From: Vespula vulgaris
Lineage: Eukaryota > Arthropoda > Insecta > Hymenoptera > Vespidae
Direction: 5' to 3'
Assembly: GCF_905475345.1 (NCBI RefSeq)
Contig: NC_066586.1
Coordinates: forward strand, 15,287,900-15,351,899
Length of the DNA: 64,000 bases
Shown: positions 12,996 to 25,400 of the stretch, piece by piece
Layout of the letters: each line of letters starts with the position of its first letter
Numbering within the stretch: the first letter of the stretch is position 1
The notes under the pieces: model-generated
Told to the model about the DNA's origin: nothing
Seen by the model: only the letters and a program-made list of their open reading frames with translations
Databases searched by the model: none
Position numbers and translations under genes: made by a program

Positions 12996-14209
12996 TAATT
13001 TAGTTATAGATTGTAGATATAATTTAGACATATATTTCAATATTTCGCAAGTATTACCGACCCAGGTCCGACCACTTGGAGGTTGCTGCATCTGGGGACC
13101 CACGGGCTAACGGGGATTCTAATCTAAAATCCACGATCCGAGATGCCTTTCCGCTTCGGGAGCTTCGAGCTTCTCAGCAAACTGGAGATGTATAAAACCC
13201 CGCTTACAGAATGCTCCACCGTCCACACCGTCGGCTTCAGACATCTCGAGACACGACCGGTCGTGTCTATTTCGCTATTTCAAAGAACAAAACGAAGTCC
13301 TCGGTAGGACTAAATCTCGCGATCGCGAACACCCACGCGCGTGCCGGCCGTCACGCGCGTGAGTGTTTTCCCTATCATTCGCGTACGGAAGCAAGGAGAC
13401 ATACCCTTCCTGCATATAACAAAAGTTATATGCAGAGAGGTTCCATTAACTTCCGTGTAAAAATCCCACGATGATTGGTTCCTCGATTACCTAATCTGAA
13501 ACTGACAAAGAATAAAACAAGAGATGAATATAAAAGCAAAAATTAAATATAACAAAAATTAAATATAAAAGCAAAAATGAAACAGGTAACATAAACTAAA
13601 TATAAAAGCAAAAATTAGATATAACAAAAATTAAATATAAAAGCAAAAATTAAATATAAAAGCAAAAATTAAACAGGTAACATAAACTAAATATAAAAGC
13701 AAAAATTAAATATAAAAGCAAAAATTAAAAAGATTAGAAAACTTAAATATAAGAGTAAACATTATATACAAAAAGACATTTAATTCAAAAATTTCTCTGT
13801 AAAAATTTAATTCCATGATGATCGATCCCTGGATGATCCCTCGCTCGATGATCGCTCCCTCGATGATCTAACCTGAAACAGAAAAAGAGTTAAAAAATGA
13901 TTAGAAAAATATAAATAGAAAAGAGTAAAAGAAAAGAAGAAATGAAGAAGAGAAAAAGTGAAAAAGAGTATTTGCGTATGTTCGCGTGAGAAAAATAGAA
14001 TTCTGAACGATTGATATGCATCTCGAAGATCATTTTATTCGAGGAAAATCAGAGTACCATAATTGAGTTTGATTTTTTCTTAGTGAAAGAACGAAACCCG
14101 CCTAAGGCCCACACCCGAGGGCCCCTCCCAAGGGTCCCACCCGAAAGAAGACAGAGTAATTAATCAACGATTTAATCAATAATTTAACATAATTTGTTTA
14201 AACTGTAAT
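12902..14209 (+). repeat. Array unit 5 (type A, 1308 bp)
   Basis: Near-perfect copy of unit 4. The (AT)n loop is about 6 bp longer, and a few substitutions lie in the last 250 bp. Palindrome at 13250-13267. Confidence 0.9.
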
Positions 14210-14238
14210 ATGCAGCCATTTGCCCGGTAATGCTTGCG

Positions 14239-14285
<47 letters not shown>

Positions 14286-15701
14286 AGTTATAGATTGTAG
14301 ATATAATTTAGACATAGATTTCAATATTTCGCAAGTATTACCGACCCAGGTCCCACCACTTGGAGGTTGCTGCATCTGGGGACCCACGGGCTAACGGGGA
14401 TTCTAATCTAAAATCCACGATCCGAGATGCCTTTCCGCTTCGGGAGCTTCGAGCTTCTCAGCAAACTGGAGATGTATAAAACCCCGCTTACAGAATGCTC
14501 CACCGTCCACACCGTCGGCTTCAGACATCTCGAGACACGACCGGTCGTGTCTATTTCGCTATTTCAAAGAACAAAACGAAGTCCTCGGTAGGACTAAATC
14601 TCGCGATCGCGAACACCCACGCGCGTGCCGGCCGTCACGCGCGTGAGTGTTTTCCCTATCATTCGCGTACGGAAGCAAGGAGTCATACCCTTTCTGCTAT
14701 ATAATTCCTATATAATAGAGATTATATGCGAAGAGGTTCCTTTAACTTCCGTGTAAAGATCCCACGATGATAGGTCCAGCGATCATCTAACTTGAAACAG
14801 AAAAAGGATAATAGATTATGAGTAAAATATGAATAAGAATTAAAAAGATAACACAAATTAAATATAAAAGCAAAAATTCAAAAGATAACAAGAATTAAAT
14901 ATAAAATCAAAAATTAAAAAGGTAAAAAAAATTAAATATAAAAGCAAAAATTAAAAAGGTAATAAAAATTGAATATAAGGGCAAAAATTAAATGCAATAT
15001 TATATGCAAAGACATTTATATTCAAAAACTTCCGTGTAAAAATTTAATTTCACGATGTTCGATCCCTCGATAATCGCTCGCTTGATGATCGCTCCCTCGA
15101 TGATGTAACCTGAAACAGAAAAAGAGTAAAAAAAAAAAAGAAAGAAAGAGGAGACAAAAATAAAAAGAGGAAAGGAAAAGAAACGAAGTACAGAAAAATA
15201 GAAAAAGAAACGAGGAGTATTTGCGCAAGTGAACGTGAGAAAAATGGAATTTCGAACGATGGATGTGCATTTCGAAGATCGATTCACGCGACGAAAATCA
15301 GAATACCATAATTGAATTCGACTTGTCCTCAGTGAAAGAACGAAACCCGCCTAAGGCCCACACCCGAGGGCCCCTCCCAAGGGTCCCACCCGAAACTAAT
15401 GATTAATAAAGTTAATAAAAGTGGTTCATATAGAAAATTAAAATATATAATTAATGTAATTATCAAAAGTATACAATTAATAAAAGTATATAAGTAATAA
15501 AATTGAATAATGATAAATACGATAATGATAGCTAACATAAGTGCGACGGAAAAGCTTTCTGTGCGTTCTGTTAGAAAATTATTCAAAAATTTTGTTATAT
15601 TCAAATTTATCTATCTGTGGAAATATAACTAACAATTTAAAATGTAATCAATTTAACGTTTAATTGAACTTAGATGAAAGATATTGTAAAAATATAGAAA
15701 T
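14210..15701 (+). repeat. Array unit 6 (type B, 1492 bp)
   Basis: Copy of unit 2 at +5,361 bp with a shorter (AT)n loop. Palindrome at 14534-14551; type B tail and B-specific second half. Confidence 0.9.
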
Positions 15702-16997
15702 ATGCAGCCATTCGCTCGGTAATACTTGCGTATTAACATTAAATGTTTATTTAGTTACAGATATTTAATATAATTAAGACCTATATTTCGATATTTCGCA
15801 AGTACTACCGACCCAGGTCCCACCACTTGGAGGTTGCTGCATCTGGGGACCCACGGGCTAACGGGGATTCTACTCTAAAATCCACGATCCGAGATGCCTT
15901 TCCGCTTCGGGAGCTTCGAGCTTCTCAGCAAACTGGAGATGTATAAAACCCCGCTTACAGAATGCTCCACCGTCCACACCGTCGGCTTCAGACATCTCGA
16001 GACACGACCGGTCGTGTCTATTTCGCTATTTCAAAGAACAAAACGAAGTCCTCGGTAGGACTAAATCTCGCGATCGCGAACACCCACGCGCGTGCCGGCC
16101 GTCACGCGCGTGAGTGTTTTCCCTATCATTCGCGTACGGAAGCAAGGAGACATACCCTTCCTGCATATAACGAAAGTTATATGCAGAGAGGTTCCATTAA
16201 CTTCCGTGTAAAACTCCCACGATGATTGGTTCCTCGATTACCTAATCTGAAACTGACAAAGAATAAAGCAAGAGATGAATATAAAAGCAAAAATTAAATA
16301 GGTAACATAAATTAATTATTAAAGCAAAAATTAGATATAACAAAAATTAAATATAAAAGCAAAAATGAAACAGGTAACATAAACTAAATATAAAAGCAAA
16401 AATTAGATATAACAAAAATTAAATATAAAAGCAAAAATTAAATATAAAAGCAAAAATTAAACAGGTAACATAAACTAAATATAAAAGCAAAAATTAAATA
16501 TAAAAGCAAAAATTAAAAAGATTAGAAAACTTAAATATAAGAGTAAAAATTATTTACAAAAAGACATTTAATTCAAAAATTTCTCTGTAAAAATTTAATT
16601 CCATGATGATCGATCCCTGGATGATCCCTCGCTCGATGATCGCTCCCTCGATGATCTAACCTGAAACAGAAAAAGATTTAAAAAATGATTAAAAAAAGAT
16701 AAATAGAAAAGAGTAAAAGAAAAGAAGAAATGAAGAAGAGAAGAAGTGAAAAAGAGTATTTGCGTATGTTCGCGTGAGAAAAATAGAATTCTGAACGATT
16801 GATATGCATCTCGAAGATCATTTTATTCGAGGAAAATCAGAGTACCATAATTGAGTTTGATTTTTCCTTAGTGAAAGAACGAAACCCGCCTAAGGCCCAC
16901 ACCCGTGGGCCCCTCCCAAGGGTCCCACCCGAAAGAGGACAGAGTTATTAATCAACGATTTAATCAATAATTTAACATAATTTGTTTAAACTGTAAT
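15702..16997 (+). repeat. Array unit 7 (type A, 1296 bp)
   Basis: Head variant as in unit 3. Palindrome at 16001-16018. The type A tail has CGAAAG instead of CAAAAG in the small hairpin loop. Begins a sub-family shared with unit 8. Confidence 0.88.
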
Positions 16998-18308
16998 ATG
17001 CAGCCATTTGCCCGGTAATGCTTGCGTTATATAATTATATATATATATACATATATATAATTTAGTTATAGATTGTAGATATAATTTAGACATAGATTTC
17101 AATATTTCGCAAGTATTACCGACCCAGGTCCCACCACTTGGAGGTTGCTGCATCTGGGGACCCACGGGCTAACGGGGATTCTACTCTAAAATCCACGATC
17201 CGAGATGCCTTTCCGCTTCGGGAGCTTCGAGCTTCTCAGCAAACTGGAGATGTATAAAACCCCGCTTACAGAATGCTCCACCGTCCACACCGTCGGCTTC
17301 AGACATCTCGAGACACGACCGGTCGTGTCTATTTCGCTATTTCAAACAACAAAACGAAGTCCTCGGTAGGACTAAATCTCGCGATCGCGAACACCCACGC
17401 GCGTGCCGGCCGTCACGCGCGTGAGTGTTTTCCCTATCATTCGCGTACGGAAGCAAGGAGACATACCCTTCCTGCATATAACGAAAGTTATATGCAGAGA
17501 GGTTCCATTAACTTCCGTGTAAAACTCCCACGATGATTGGTTCCTCGATTACCTAATCTGAAACTGACAAAGAATAAAACAAGAGATGAATATAAAAGCA
17601 AAAATTAAATAGGTAACATAAATTAATTATTAAAGCAAAAATTAGATATAACAAAAATTAAATATAAAAGCAAAAATGAAACAGGTAACATAAACTAAAT
17701 ATAAAAGCAAAAATTAGATATAACAAAAATTAAATATAAAAGCAAAAATTAAATATAAAAGCAAAAATTAAACAGGTAACATAAACTAAATATAAAAGCA
17801 AAAATTAAATATAAAAGCAAAAATTAAAAAGATTAGAAAACTTAAATATAAGAGTAAAAATTATTTACAAAAAGACATTTAATTCAAAAATTTCTCTGTA
17901 AAAATTTAATTCCATGATGATCGATCCCTGGATGATCCCTCGCTCGATGATCGCTCCCTCGATGATCTAACCTGAAACAGAAAAAGATTTAAAAAATGAT
18001 TAAAAAAAGATAAATAGAAAAGAGTAAAAGAAAAGAAGAAATGAAGAAGAGAAGAAGTGAAAAAGAGTATTTGCGTATGTTCGCGTGAGAAAAATAGAAT
18101 TCTGAACGATTGATATGCATCTCGAAGATCATTTTATTCGAGGAAAATCAGAGTACCATAATTGAGTTTGATTTTTCCTTAGTGAAAGAACGAAACCCGC
18201 CTAAGGCCCACACCCGTGGGCCCCTCCCAAGGGTCCCACCCGAAAGAAGACAGAGTTATTAATCAACGATTTAATCAATAATTTAACATAATTTGTTTAA
18301 ACTGTAAT
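16998..18308 (+). repeat. Array unit 8 (type A, 1311 bp)
   Basis: Short (AT)n loop. Palindrome at 17312-17329. Shares private substitutions with units 7 and 9, such as CACACCCGTGGGCCCC shared with unit 7. Confidence 0.88.
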
Positions 18309-19753
18309 ATGCAGCCATTTGCCCGGTAATGCTTGCGTTATATAATTATATATATATATACATATATATAATTTAGTTATAGATTGTAGATATAATTTAG
18401 ACATAGATTTCAATATTTCGCAAGTATTACCGACCCAGGTCCCACCACTTGGAGGTTGCTGCATCTGGGGACCCACGGGCTAACGGGGATTCTACTCTAA
18501 AATCCACGATCCGAGATGCCTTTCCGCTTCGGGAGCTTCGAGCTTCTCAGCAAACTGGAGATGTATAAAACCCCGCTTACAGAATGCTCCACCGTCCACA
18601 CCGTCGGCTTCAGACATCTCGAGACACGACCGGTCGTGTCTATTTCGCTATTTCAAACAACAAAACGAAGTCCTCGGTAGGACTAAATCTCGCGATCGCG
18701 AACACCCACGCGCGTGCCGGCCGTCACGCGCGTGAGTGTTTTCCCTATCATTCGCGTACGGAAGCAAGGAGTCATACCCTTTCTGCTATATAATTCCTAT
18801 ATAATAGAGATTATATGCGAAGAGGTTCCTTTAACTTCCGTGTAAAGATCCCACGATGATAGGTCCAGCGATCACCTAACTTGAAACAGAAAAAGTGTAA
18901 AAGAAATTACGTAATTACATGCAAAAATAATATGCAATGTTATATACAAAAAGCCATTTATATATACATATACATTTAAAATCAAAATACAATAAACAAT
19001 AAATTAATGATTAAATAAAATAAAAAAAAGACATTTATACGATTGAATCTTCCCTGTAAAAATTAATTTCACGATGATCGCTCCATCCACGATCGATCCC
19101 TCTGTGATCTAATCTGAAACAGAGAAAAGAGTAAAAGAATAAGAAAGAAAAGGAAAAAGAAAAAGAAGAAGAGAAAAAGAAAAAAGCAAAAGAAACGAGG
19201 AAAAGGTAAACGAAATGCGAGCGTGAGAAAGATGGAACTCGGAACAATGGATAAGCATCTCAGAGATCGTTTCACTCGATGAAAATCAGAGTATCCAATA
19301 AATCAGAGTACTCAATAAATATATAAGTTCGATTTTTCTCTACTGAAAGAAAGAAACCCGCCTAAGGCCCACACCCGAGGGCCCCTCCCAAGGGTCCCAC
19401 CCAAAACGAGTCGTGAATAAAAGTTAATAAAACTAATTAATATAATAAATAAAAATATATAATCAATATAATTATCGAAAGTCTATAATTAATAAAAGTA
19501 TATAATTAATATAGTTTAACGAAAGTATATAAGTAATAAAAGTAAAGAAGGATAAATAGGAATGGCAGAAAACATAAGTGCGACAGAGAGGTTTTCTGTG
19601 CGTTTTCCTATTAATTTTATAACTTGATTAATTTAGATTTTTGATATATTCAATCTATTTATCTGTTAAAGTATAATTAGCAATTTAAAATATAATTAAT
19701 TTAACGTCTAATTAAAATTAAATAGAAGAAAGATTTTGGAAAAAGATTGAAAT
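18309..19753 (+). repeat. Array unit 9 (type B, diverged second half)
   Basis: The first half matches unit 8 and switches to a type B tail near 18770. From about 18895 the sequence is a diverged B-type half with a GA-rich tract at 19130-19210. Palindrome at 18623-18640. Confidence 0.85.
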
Positions 19754-20389
19754 ACGCAGCCATTCGCCCGGTAGTACTTGCATTCTATAATTATATGTAT
19801 AATATAGTTATAGATTTTAGTATATATAATTTTGTTACAGATTTTAGATATAATTCAGACCTAGATCTCACTATATCGCAAGTAATACCAATCCAGGTCC
19901 CACCGCGTGGTGGTTGCTGCATGTGAGGATCCACAGGCTAACGGGGACTCTACTTTAAAATTCGTGATCGAGATGCCTTTCCGCTTCGGGAGTTTCAGGT
20001 TTTTCAGAAAACTGAAGATGGACGAAACTGTGTGCTGAAGAAAAGCTCCATCGTCCACACCGTCAGCTTCAGACATCTCGAGACACGACCGGTCGTGTCT
20101 ATATTTCAAAAATCAAAACGTAGTCTGAATATAATATGAATTATATGTAGGGAGGTTCCATTAATTTCCGTGTAAAAATCTCACGATTATGGGTTTTTCG
20201 ATAATTGATTCTTTCATCATCTAATCTGAAACAGAAGAATAATTAAAGAGAAAGAAATAATAGAAAAGATAAAAGAACGGAGAAGAAAAAAGGAGCTCTG
20301 CACGATACTAAGATAGCTACCCGCACAAAGACCCACACCCTTGGGTCCTACCCTTAGATAAAAAACAGATTTTGGAGAAACATTGTAAT
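19754..20389 (+). repeat. Array unit 10 (degenerate, short)
   Basis: Head, CTGCATGTGAGGATCC block and perfect palindrome at 20082-20099 are recognisable. The CG-rich palindromes and most of the AT-rich part are deleted, giving a 636-bp unit. A GC-rich block remnant lies near 20320-20355. Confidence 0.8.
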
Positions 20390-20660
20390 ATGCAACCATT
20401 TGCCCGCATATACTTGAGATGTAATTAAAATATGATTTTCATATATATATCTCAAATTCTTCTAACCCAGGTCATACTGCGAGGAGATTGCTACATCTGG
20501 GAACACACAAGATAACGATGACTCTACTCTAAAATTTGCGAAACTGGCATGATTAAGTAATCGCCGTTAAATAAAACAAAACCCTTGGTAGGATTTTTAA
20601 TCACTCACGTGAGTGTCCGAATGACGGTGACTCTACTCTAAAATACGCATTACCGGCGTA
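20390..20660 (+). repeat. Array unit 11 (terminal remnant)
   Basis: Degenerate head (ATGCAACCATTTGCCCGC), a GGAGATTGCTACATCTGG block and two GACTCTACTCTAAAAT motifs. The palindrome is lost. It marks the right edge of the array, where unit order gives way to the diverged exon-like repeats. Confidence 0.65.
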
Positions 20661-22429
20661 ATCTAATTTATATTTCAAGCAAATAAAACTTGATTTTATA
20701 AAAATAAAATTATGAGTTTAATTAATGAACTTAAAAAAAATAAAAAGTGAAAAATTTATGATTCGACTTTAATGTAAGATTGGATTTTATTAAAATGGAA
20801 TTATGATTTTAATTAAAAATTGGAAAAGAAAAACGCGATTACTCGACTTTAATAATAAAAATGCATAAAATATGTAAAAATTCTATTCGCGTACGCGTAT
20901 AGGATGGGAGACGGAATATTACGTCGTCTCAGCTTCTCAAATTTACATTACTACTATATACTACTATATAAGAGCATTTTGAGTGACAACATGGTAAAAT
21001 TAAAATATGACTAAGAGCCATTTTCGAAGAGTTCTATGGAACCTTCGAAAATAATTCAATAGTCTAATAGTTGCCCTCTTGAGCCACAATTTGTGGGGGC
21101 TTCTTCGGCATATAGCCTCTTCTTTGTATCGTGCCCTAACCACAACTATAGAAGACATTTAATAACTATCGTCACTACCGACAAAAACTAAAACCAACCC
21201 TAATTCTAAGACGTGGAAGTAAACTAATACATCTAACGCAACTCTAAACCAAACCTGAAACGAAAAATCGAGAAAGCATCGAAAGAGATACGAGAATTAA
21301 TATATTAATTGCTGAAAATCCTAAGCTAAAAATTGAATAAGTTATTCTATGTTCTACACGTTATGATTCTACAAGTCTCTTTGTCTTTTATCAACGACTC
21401 TACTCTACTTTAATCTTTCAAAAGCAATGACTCTATTGAGACTTTTCTTTTATTAATAAAAATGATTAATCTTTAATTAAAAATGTAATGAAAAATCATT
21501 GGACACTCCTTCTTACAAGCAATTATTCGAATTAATAGAAAATAAATTATACAATATCGCTTGTAATCCAGAGACTATCCATCGCGAATGTTTTCTTGCT
21601 TATTAATTATTAAAATTCGCGAATATCGCGATATTTTATTATTTTCGTGAGAGAAAATTATTTCAAAATGCATTTAAATATCAAAAATTTCAAATAATTA
21701 TAATGAACGCGTTTAAGCAAGAAGACTCTATCCTGATCTAATAAATAAATGGAAAAATAACAAACCATTCACGAGTAAATCTCCGAAGAAATTTACCCGT
21801 GGTCACTCATTGCTCTTCTACTAATTAATTACAACCAATCACTCGTGCCGATTCGGACCTTTCGTCCTCGACATGATTGAGTGATCGGAGGGACTTAAAA
21901 ATTAACTCACTACTTAAGAAGTTCTGCGATGGCTCCAAAACACTGGACCGCGATTTAGGTCGAAATTGAGGGTGGATGATATGTAGTTGGTTGAAAATGA
22001 GGTAGGTCGACATCGAAGTTGGTTGAGATCCTTTTTGATGATGCACTGACTCTAATTCGCGGTAGTTATTTATTAACGAACGATCACTGAATCTATTTCA
22101 CGAAACTCTACTGTCTTTTATAAATACAGTCTGTGCGACTGTTAAAAAATAAAAAAACTGCGCGAACAAACACTGACTCTAAAGACTGCATTGCACGCAG
22201 TCTATGCAAAAACACTTATGGTTTAAATCGCGAACCGCGAACGAACAAACACTGCTTCTACTTCGCGATAATTTTATTTTAACGGTACAAACACTCGATT
22301 ACTTCATTGCTACGCGCGCGATTGCAACGAGGTTCTGAAACAAAAATACAAACGAAATAATTAGTATTACTATTACAATGAAAATTATATAAAACATTCA
22401 AAAAATATGTAATGGAGAAATATACTTAC
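20661..22429. other. Diverged repeat-derived region, no coding gene
   Basis: No coding exon is supported. Recurrent (A/C)CTGACTCTA-type motifs (for example near 20528, 20628, 21406, 22048, 22172) match the unit block downstream of the foldback head, so this is probably old array or exon-repeat material. The minus strand keeps several pyrimidine-rich tracts ending in TTTCAG, such as the one with its exon starting at 22334. A short hairpin lies at 21020-21052. Confidence 0.5.
21020..21052. other. Short perfect-looking hairpin
   Basis: Left arm ATTTTCGAAGAGTTC and right arm GAACCTTCGAAAAT around a TATG loop pair along about 14 bp with one bulged base. Too short for a typical pre-miRNA, but conspicuous in this AT-rich stretch. 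Confidence 0.5.
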
Positions 22430-25400
22430 TTTAAGTCTTCGTTGAAACTTCTACGAAAGGTATCCAATGAAAATTTCTAAGTCCACTTGCGGAGATAGAT
22501 CATTAAAGTCCCACTACAGTGCGAATATTTCTAAGTCCATTCGCGCAGATAAATTGTCAAAGTCCCTCGAAAGCACAAAATCGAAGTCTGAAACAAAAGA
22601 AATAGTATAACATATCGAAAATATGAGTGATAGAATATTATATTTGCGTAAACTCTTCGTTAATACTCGAATGACATCCTGCGAAAATTTCTAAGTCCAC
22701 TCGTGGAGATAGATTGTCAAAGTCCACCGAGAATGCAAAAATTTCTAAGTCCATTCGTGGAGATAGATTGTCAAAGTCCACCGGGAATGCAAAAATTTCT
22801 AAGTCCCTTCGTGGTGATAGATTTTCAAAGTCCACCGCGAGTGCAAAAATTTCTAAGTTCATTCGTGGAGATAGATTTTCCAAGCCCACCGAGAATGCAA
22901 AAATTTCTAAGTTCATTCGTGGAGATAGATTTTCCAAGCCCACCGAGAATGCAAAAATTTCTAAGTCCCTTCGTGGAGATAGATTGTCAAAGTCCACCGG
23001 GAGTGCAAAAATTTCTAAGTCCCTTCGTGGAGATAGATTGTCAAAGTCCACCGGGAATGCAAAAATTTCTAAGTCCCTTCGTGGTGATAGATTTTCAAAG
23101 TCCACCGGGAGTGCAAAAATTTCTAAGTTCATTCGTGGAGATAGATTGTCAAAGTCCCCCGAAAATGCGAAAACGAAGTCTGAAACAAAAGAGGAAGTAT
23201 AGAATTTCGAAAATATGAATAATATAATATTGTACTTGCGTAAACTCTCCGTGAATACTCGCTCGAGAGGCATCCTGCGAAAATTTCTATGTTCCCTCGT
23301 CGAAGTCCAAAGCACAACTGAACTAGTGATTGTAGAAGTCGGTCAAAGGCACAACTTTGTTGACGTCTCTCGAAGCTGAGTATCCCCACTTCGAATTTAA
23401 GTCTAAAATCAAATAAACTGTTGTATATTTTAATTAACTCTTCGTTAATACCCGCTCGAGTGGCATCCGCGAATATTTCTAAGTTCACTCGTCGAAGTCC
23501 AAAACACAACTGAACTTGTAACTGTAAGAGTCGGTCGAAGGCCCGTCTTTGTTGTCCTCTCTCGCAGCCCAGTATCCCCACTTCGCAATTTAGTGTAAAA
23601 TCAAATAAACTGTAGAGAATATTGTAAGAACGAGAAATTCTGATATACATTTTATTAACTGTTCGTTAATACTTGCAGGAATAGTCTCCGCGAAATTTTC
23701 CAAGTTCCCTCGTCGAAGTCCAAAACACAACTGAACTAGTAACTGTAAGAGTCGGTCGAAGGCCCGTCTTTGTTGTCCTCTCTCGCTGCCGAGTATCCCC
23801 ACTTCGCAATTTGAATCTAAAACAAAATAAATCGTATAGAATATTAGAAAAAATGTGTGAGAATAAATGTATTTACATTAACTCTGCTCTATTACTTGCG
23901 GAGAACGCGTAGTGGGAGAACTGCGATGCGTACTCGTCGAAATTCGAAGCAAGACTGAACCAGTAGCTGTCGGTCCGCTTATATTGTCCATATGAGTGGG
24001 AGAATATCCCCACTACTCCATTTCATACTAAAATAAAACAAATCGTATAGAGTATTGAAAGAATAAGGGATTTAATTACGTAGTTACATTGACTTTTCTC
24101 TATTACTTCCAAAGAATGCGTACTACGAGAACTGCGTTGTGTACTCGTCGAAATTCGTAGCAAGACTGAACCAGTAGCTGTGCGCTTATATTGTCGTCAC
24201 GAGTGGGAGAATATCCCCACTCCTCTATTTCATTCTAAAACCAAATAAATCGTATAGAATATTGAAAGAATAAGGGATTTAATTACGTAGTTACATTGAC
24301 TTTTCTCTATTACTTCCAAAGAATGCGTAATACGAGAACTGCGTTGTGTACTCTTCGAAATACGTAGCAAGACTGAACCATTAATTATTAAAATCGGTCG
24401 AACGTTCGACTTTGTTGTCATCTCGGGAAGCTCAGTATCCCCACTCCATAATTTCACTCTACAACGAAATAAATCGTATATAATATTGAAAGAATGAGTG
24501 ATATAATTATGTACTGACATTGACTCTTCTGTGTTACTTCCAAAGAATGCGTACTACGAGAACTGCGATGTGTACTGGTCGAAATTCAAGGCAAGACTGA
24601 ACCAGCAGCGTCATGGCTGGGAAAGTATCCCCACCTCCATAATTTGATTCTAAAACGAAATAAATCATATAGAATATTGAAAGAACTAGTGATAATAACA
24701 TACTTACATTAACTCTTTGTTATTATTTGTGGAGAATACGTATTACGAGAACTACGATGTGTACTCGTCGAAATTCGTAGCAAGACTGAACCATCAACTA
24801 TTAAAATCGGTCAAACGTTCGACTTTGTTGTCATCTCGGGAAGCTCAGTATCCCCACTCCATAATTTCACTCTACAACGAAATAAATCGTATATAATATT
24901 GAAAGAATGAGTGATATAATTATGTACTGACATTGACTCTTCTGTGTTACTTCCCAAGAATGCGTACTACGAGAACTGCGATGTGTACTGGTCGAAATTC
25001 AAGGCAAGACTGAACCAGCAGCGTCATGGCTGGGAAAGTATCCCCACCTCCATAATTTGATTCTAAAACGAAATAAATCATATAGAATATTGAAAGAACT
25101 AGTGATAATAACATACTTACATTAACTCTTTGTTATTATTTGTGGAGAATACGTATTACGAGAGCTACGATGTGTACTCGTCGAAATTCGTAGCAAGACT
25201 GAACCATCAACTATTAAAATCGGTCAAACGTTCGACTTTGTTGTCATCTCGGGAAGCTCAGTATCCCCACTCCATAATTTCACTCTACAACGAAATAAAT
25301 CGTATATAACATTGAAAGAATGAGTGATATAATTATGTACTTACATTGACTCTTCTGTGTTACTTCCAAAGAATGCGTACTACGAAAACTGCGATGTGTA

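Larger units (their letters stand above)
7113..20660 (+). repeat. Complex tandem array of ~1.3-1.5 kb units with higher-order structure
   Basis: About ten unit heads, beginning ATGCAGCCATT(C/T)GCCCGGTA, start at 7113, 8831, 10341, 11600, 12902, 14210, 15702, 16998 and 18309, with degenerate heads at 19754 and 20390. Within a unit, in plus order: a foldback head with an (AT)n loop; a GGAGGTTGCTGCATCTGGGG block; a TATAAAACCCCG block; the palindrome GACACGACCGGTCGTGTC; CG-rich palindromes; a unit-type tail; AT-rich subrepeats built on AAATATAAAAGCAAAAATT; a CTGAAACAG block; and a GC-rich CACACCCGAGGGCCCC block. Two tail types occur. Type A (GACATACCCTTCCTGCATAT) is in units 1, 3, 4, 5, 7 and 8. 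Type B (GTCATACCCTTTCTGCTATA) is in units 2, 6 and 9. Stretches around 9134-10864 and 14495-16225 repeat with a period of exactly 5,361 bp. Units 4 and 5 are almost identical, so homogenisation is recent. No transposon protein is encoded. Confidence 0.9.

Noticed and set aside
9639..15604. Hydrophobic Phe/Leu-rich minus-strand frames in type B units
   Set aside because: Caused by A/GA-rich tracts; identical copies at +5,361 bp reflect duplication, not coding constraint.
9134..18793. Repeated plus-strand frame of 69-87 residues (starting MLHRPHRRLQTSRDTTGRV) in each array unit
   Set aside because: It is conserved only because units are homogenised. The frame spans palindromes and the unit tail, ends differently in A and B types, and shows no family features or splice context.
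7755..20109. Minus-strand short frame (MSEADGVDGGAFCKRGF...) in array units
   Set aside because: Open in most units at about 41 codons and broken or shifted in diverged unit 10. No evidence of selection on protein beyond overall repeat identity.
7113..20660. Array as rDNA spacer, LTR or transposon cluster
   Set aside because: No rRNA, reverse transcriptase, integrase or transposase sequence, no TG...CA termini and no target duplications seen around units.
21020..21052. miRNA precursor
   Set aside because: The stem is only about 14 bp; animal pre-miRNAs need longer stems.
22703..23218. Plus-strand repetitive proteins across the minisatellite
   Set aside because: A near-60-bp period without stops keeps several frames open automatically; the minus strand carries the splice signals.
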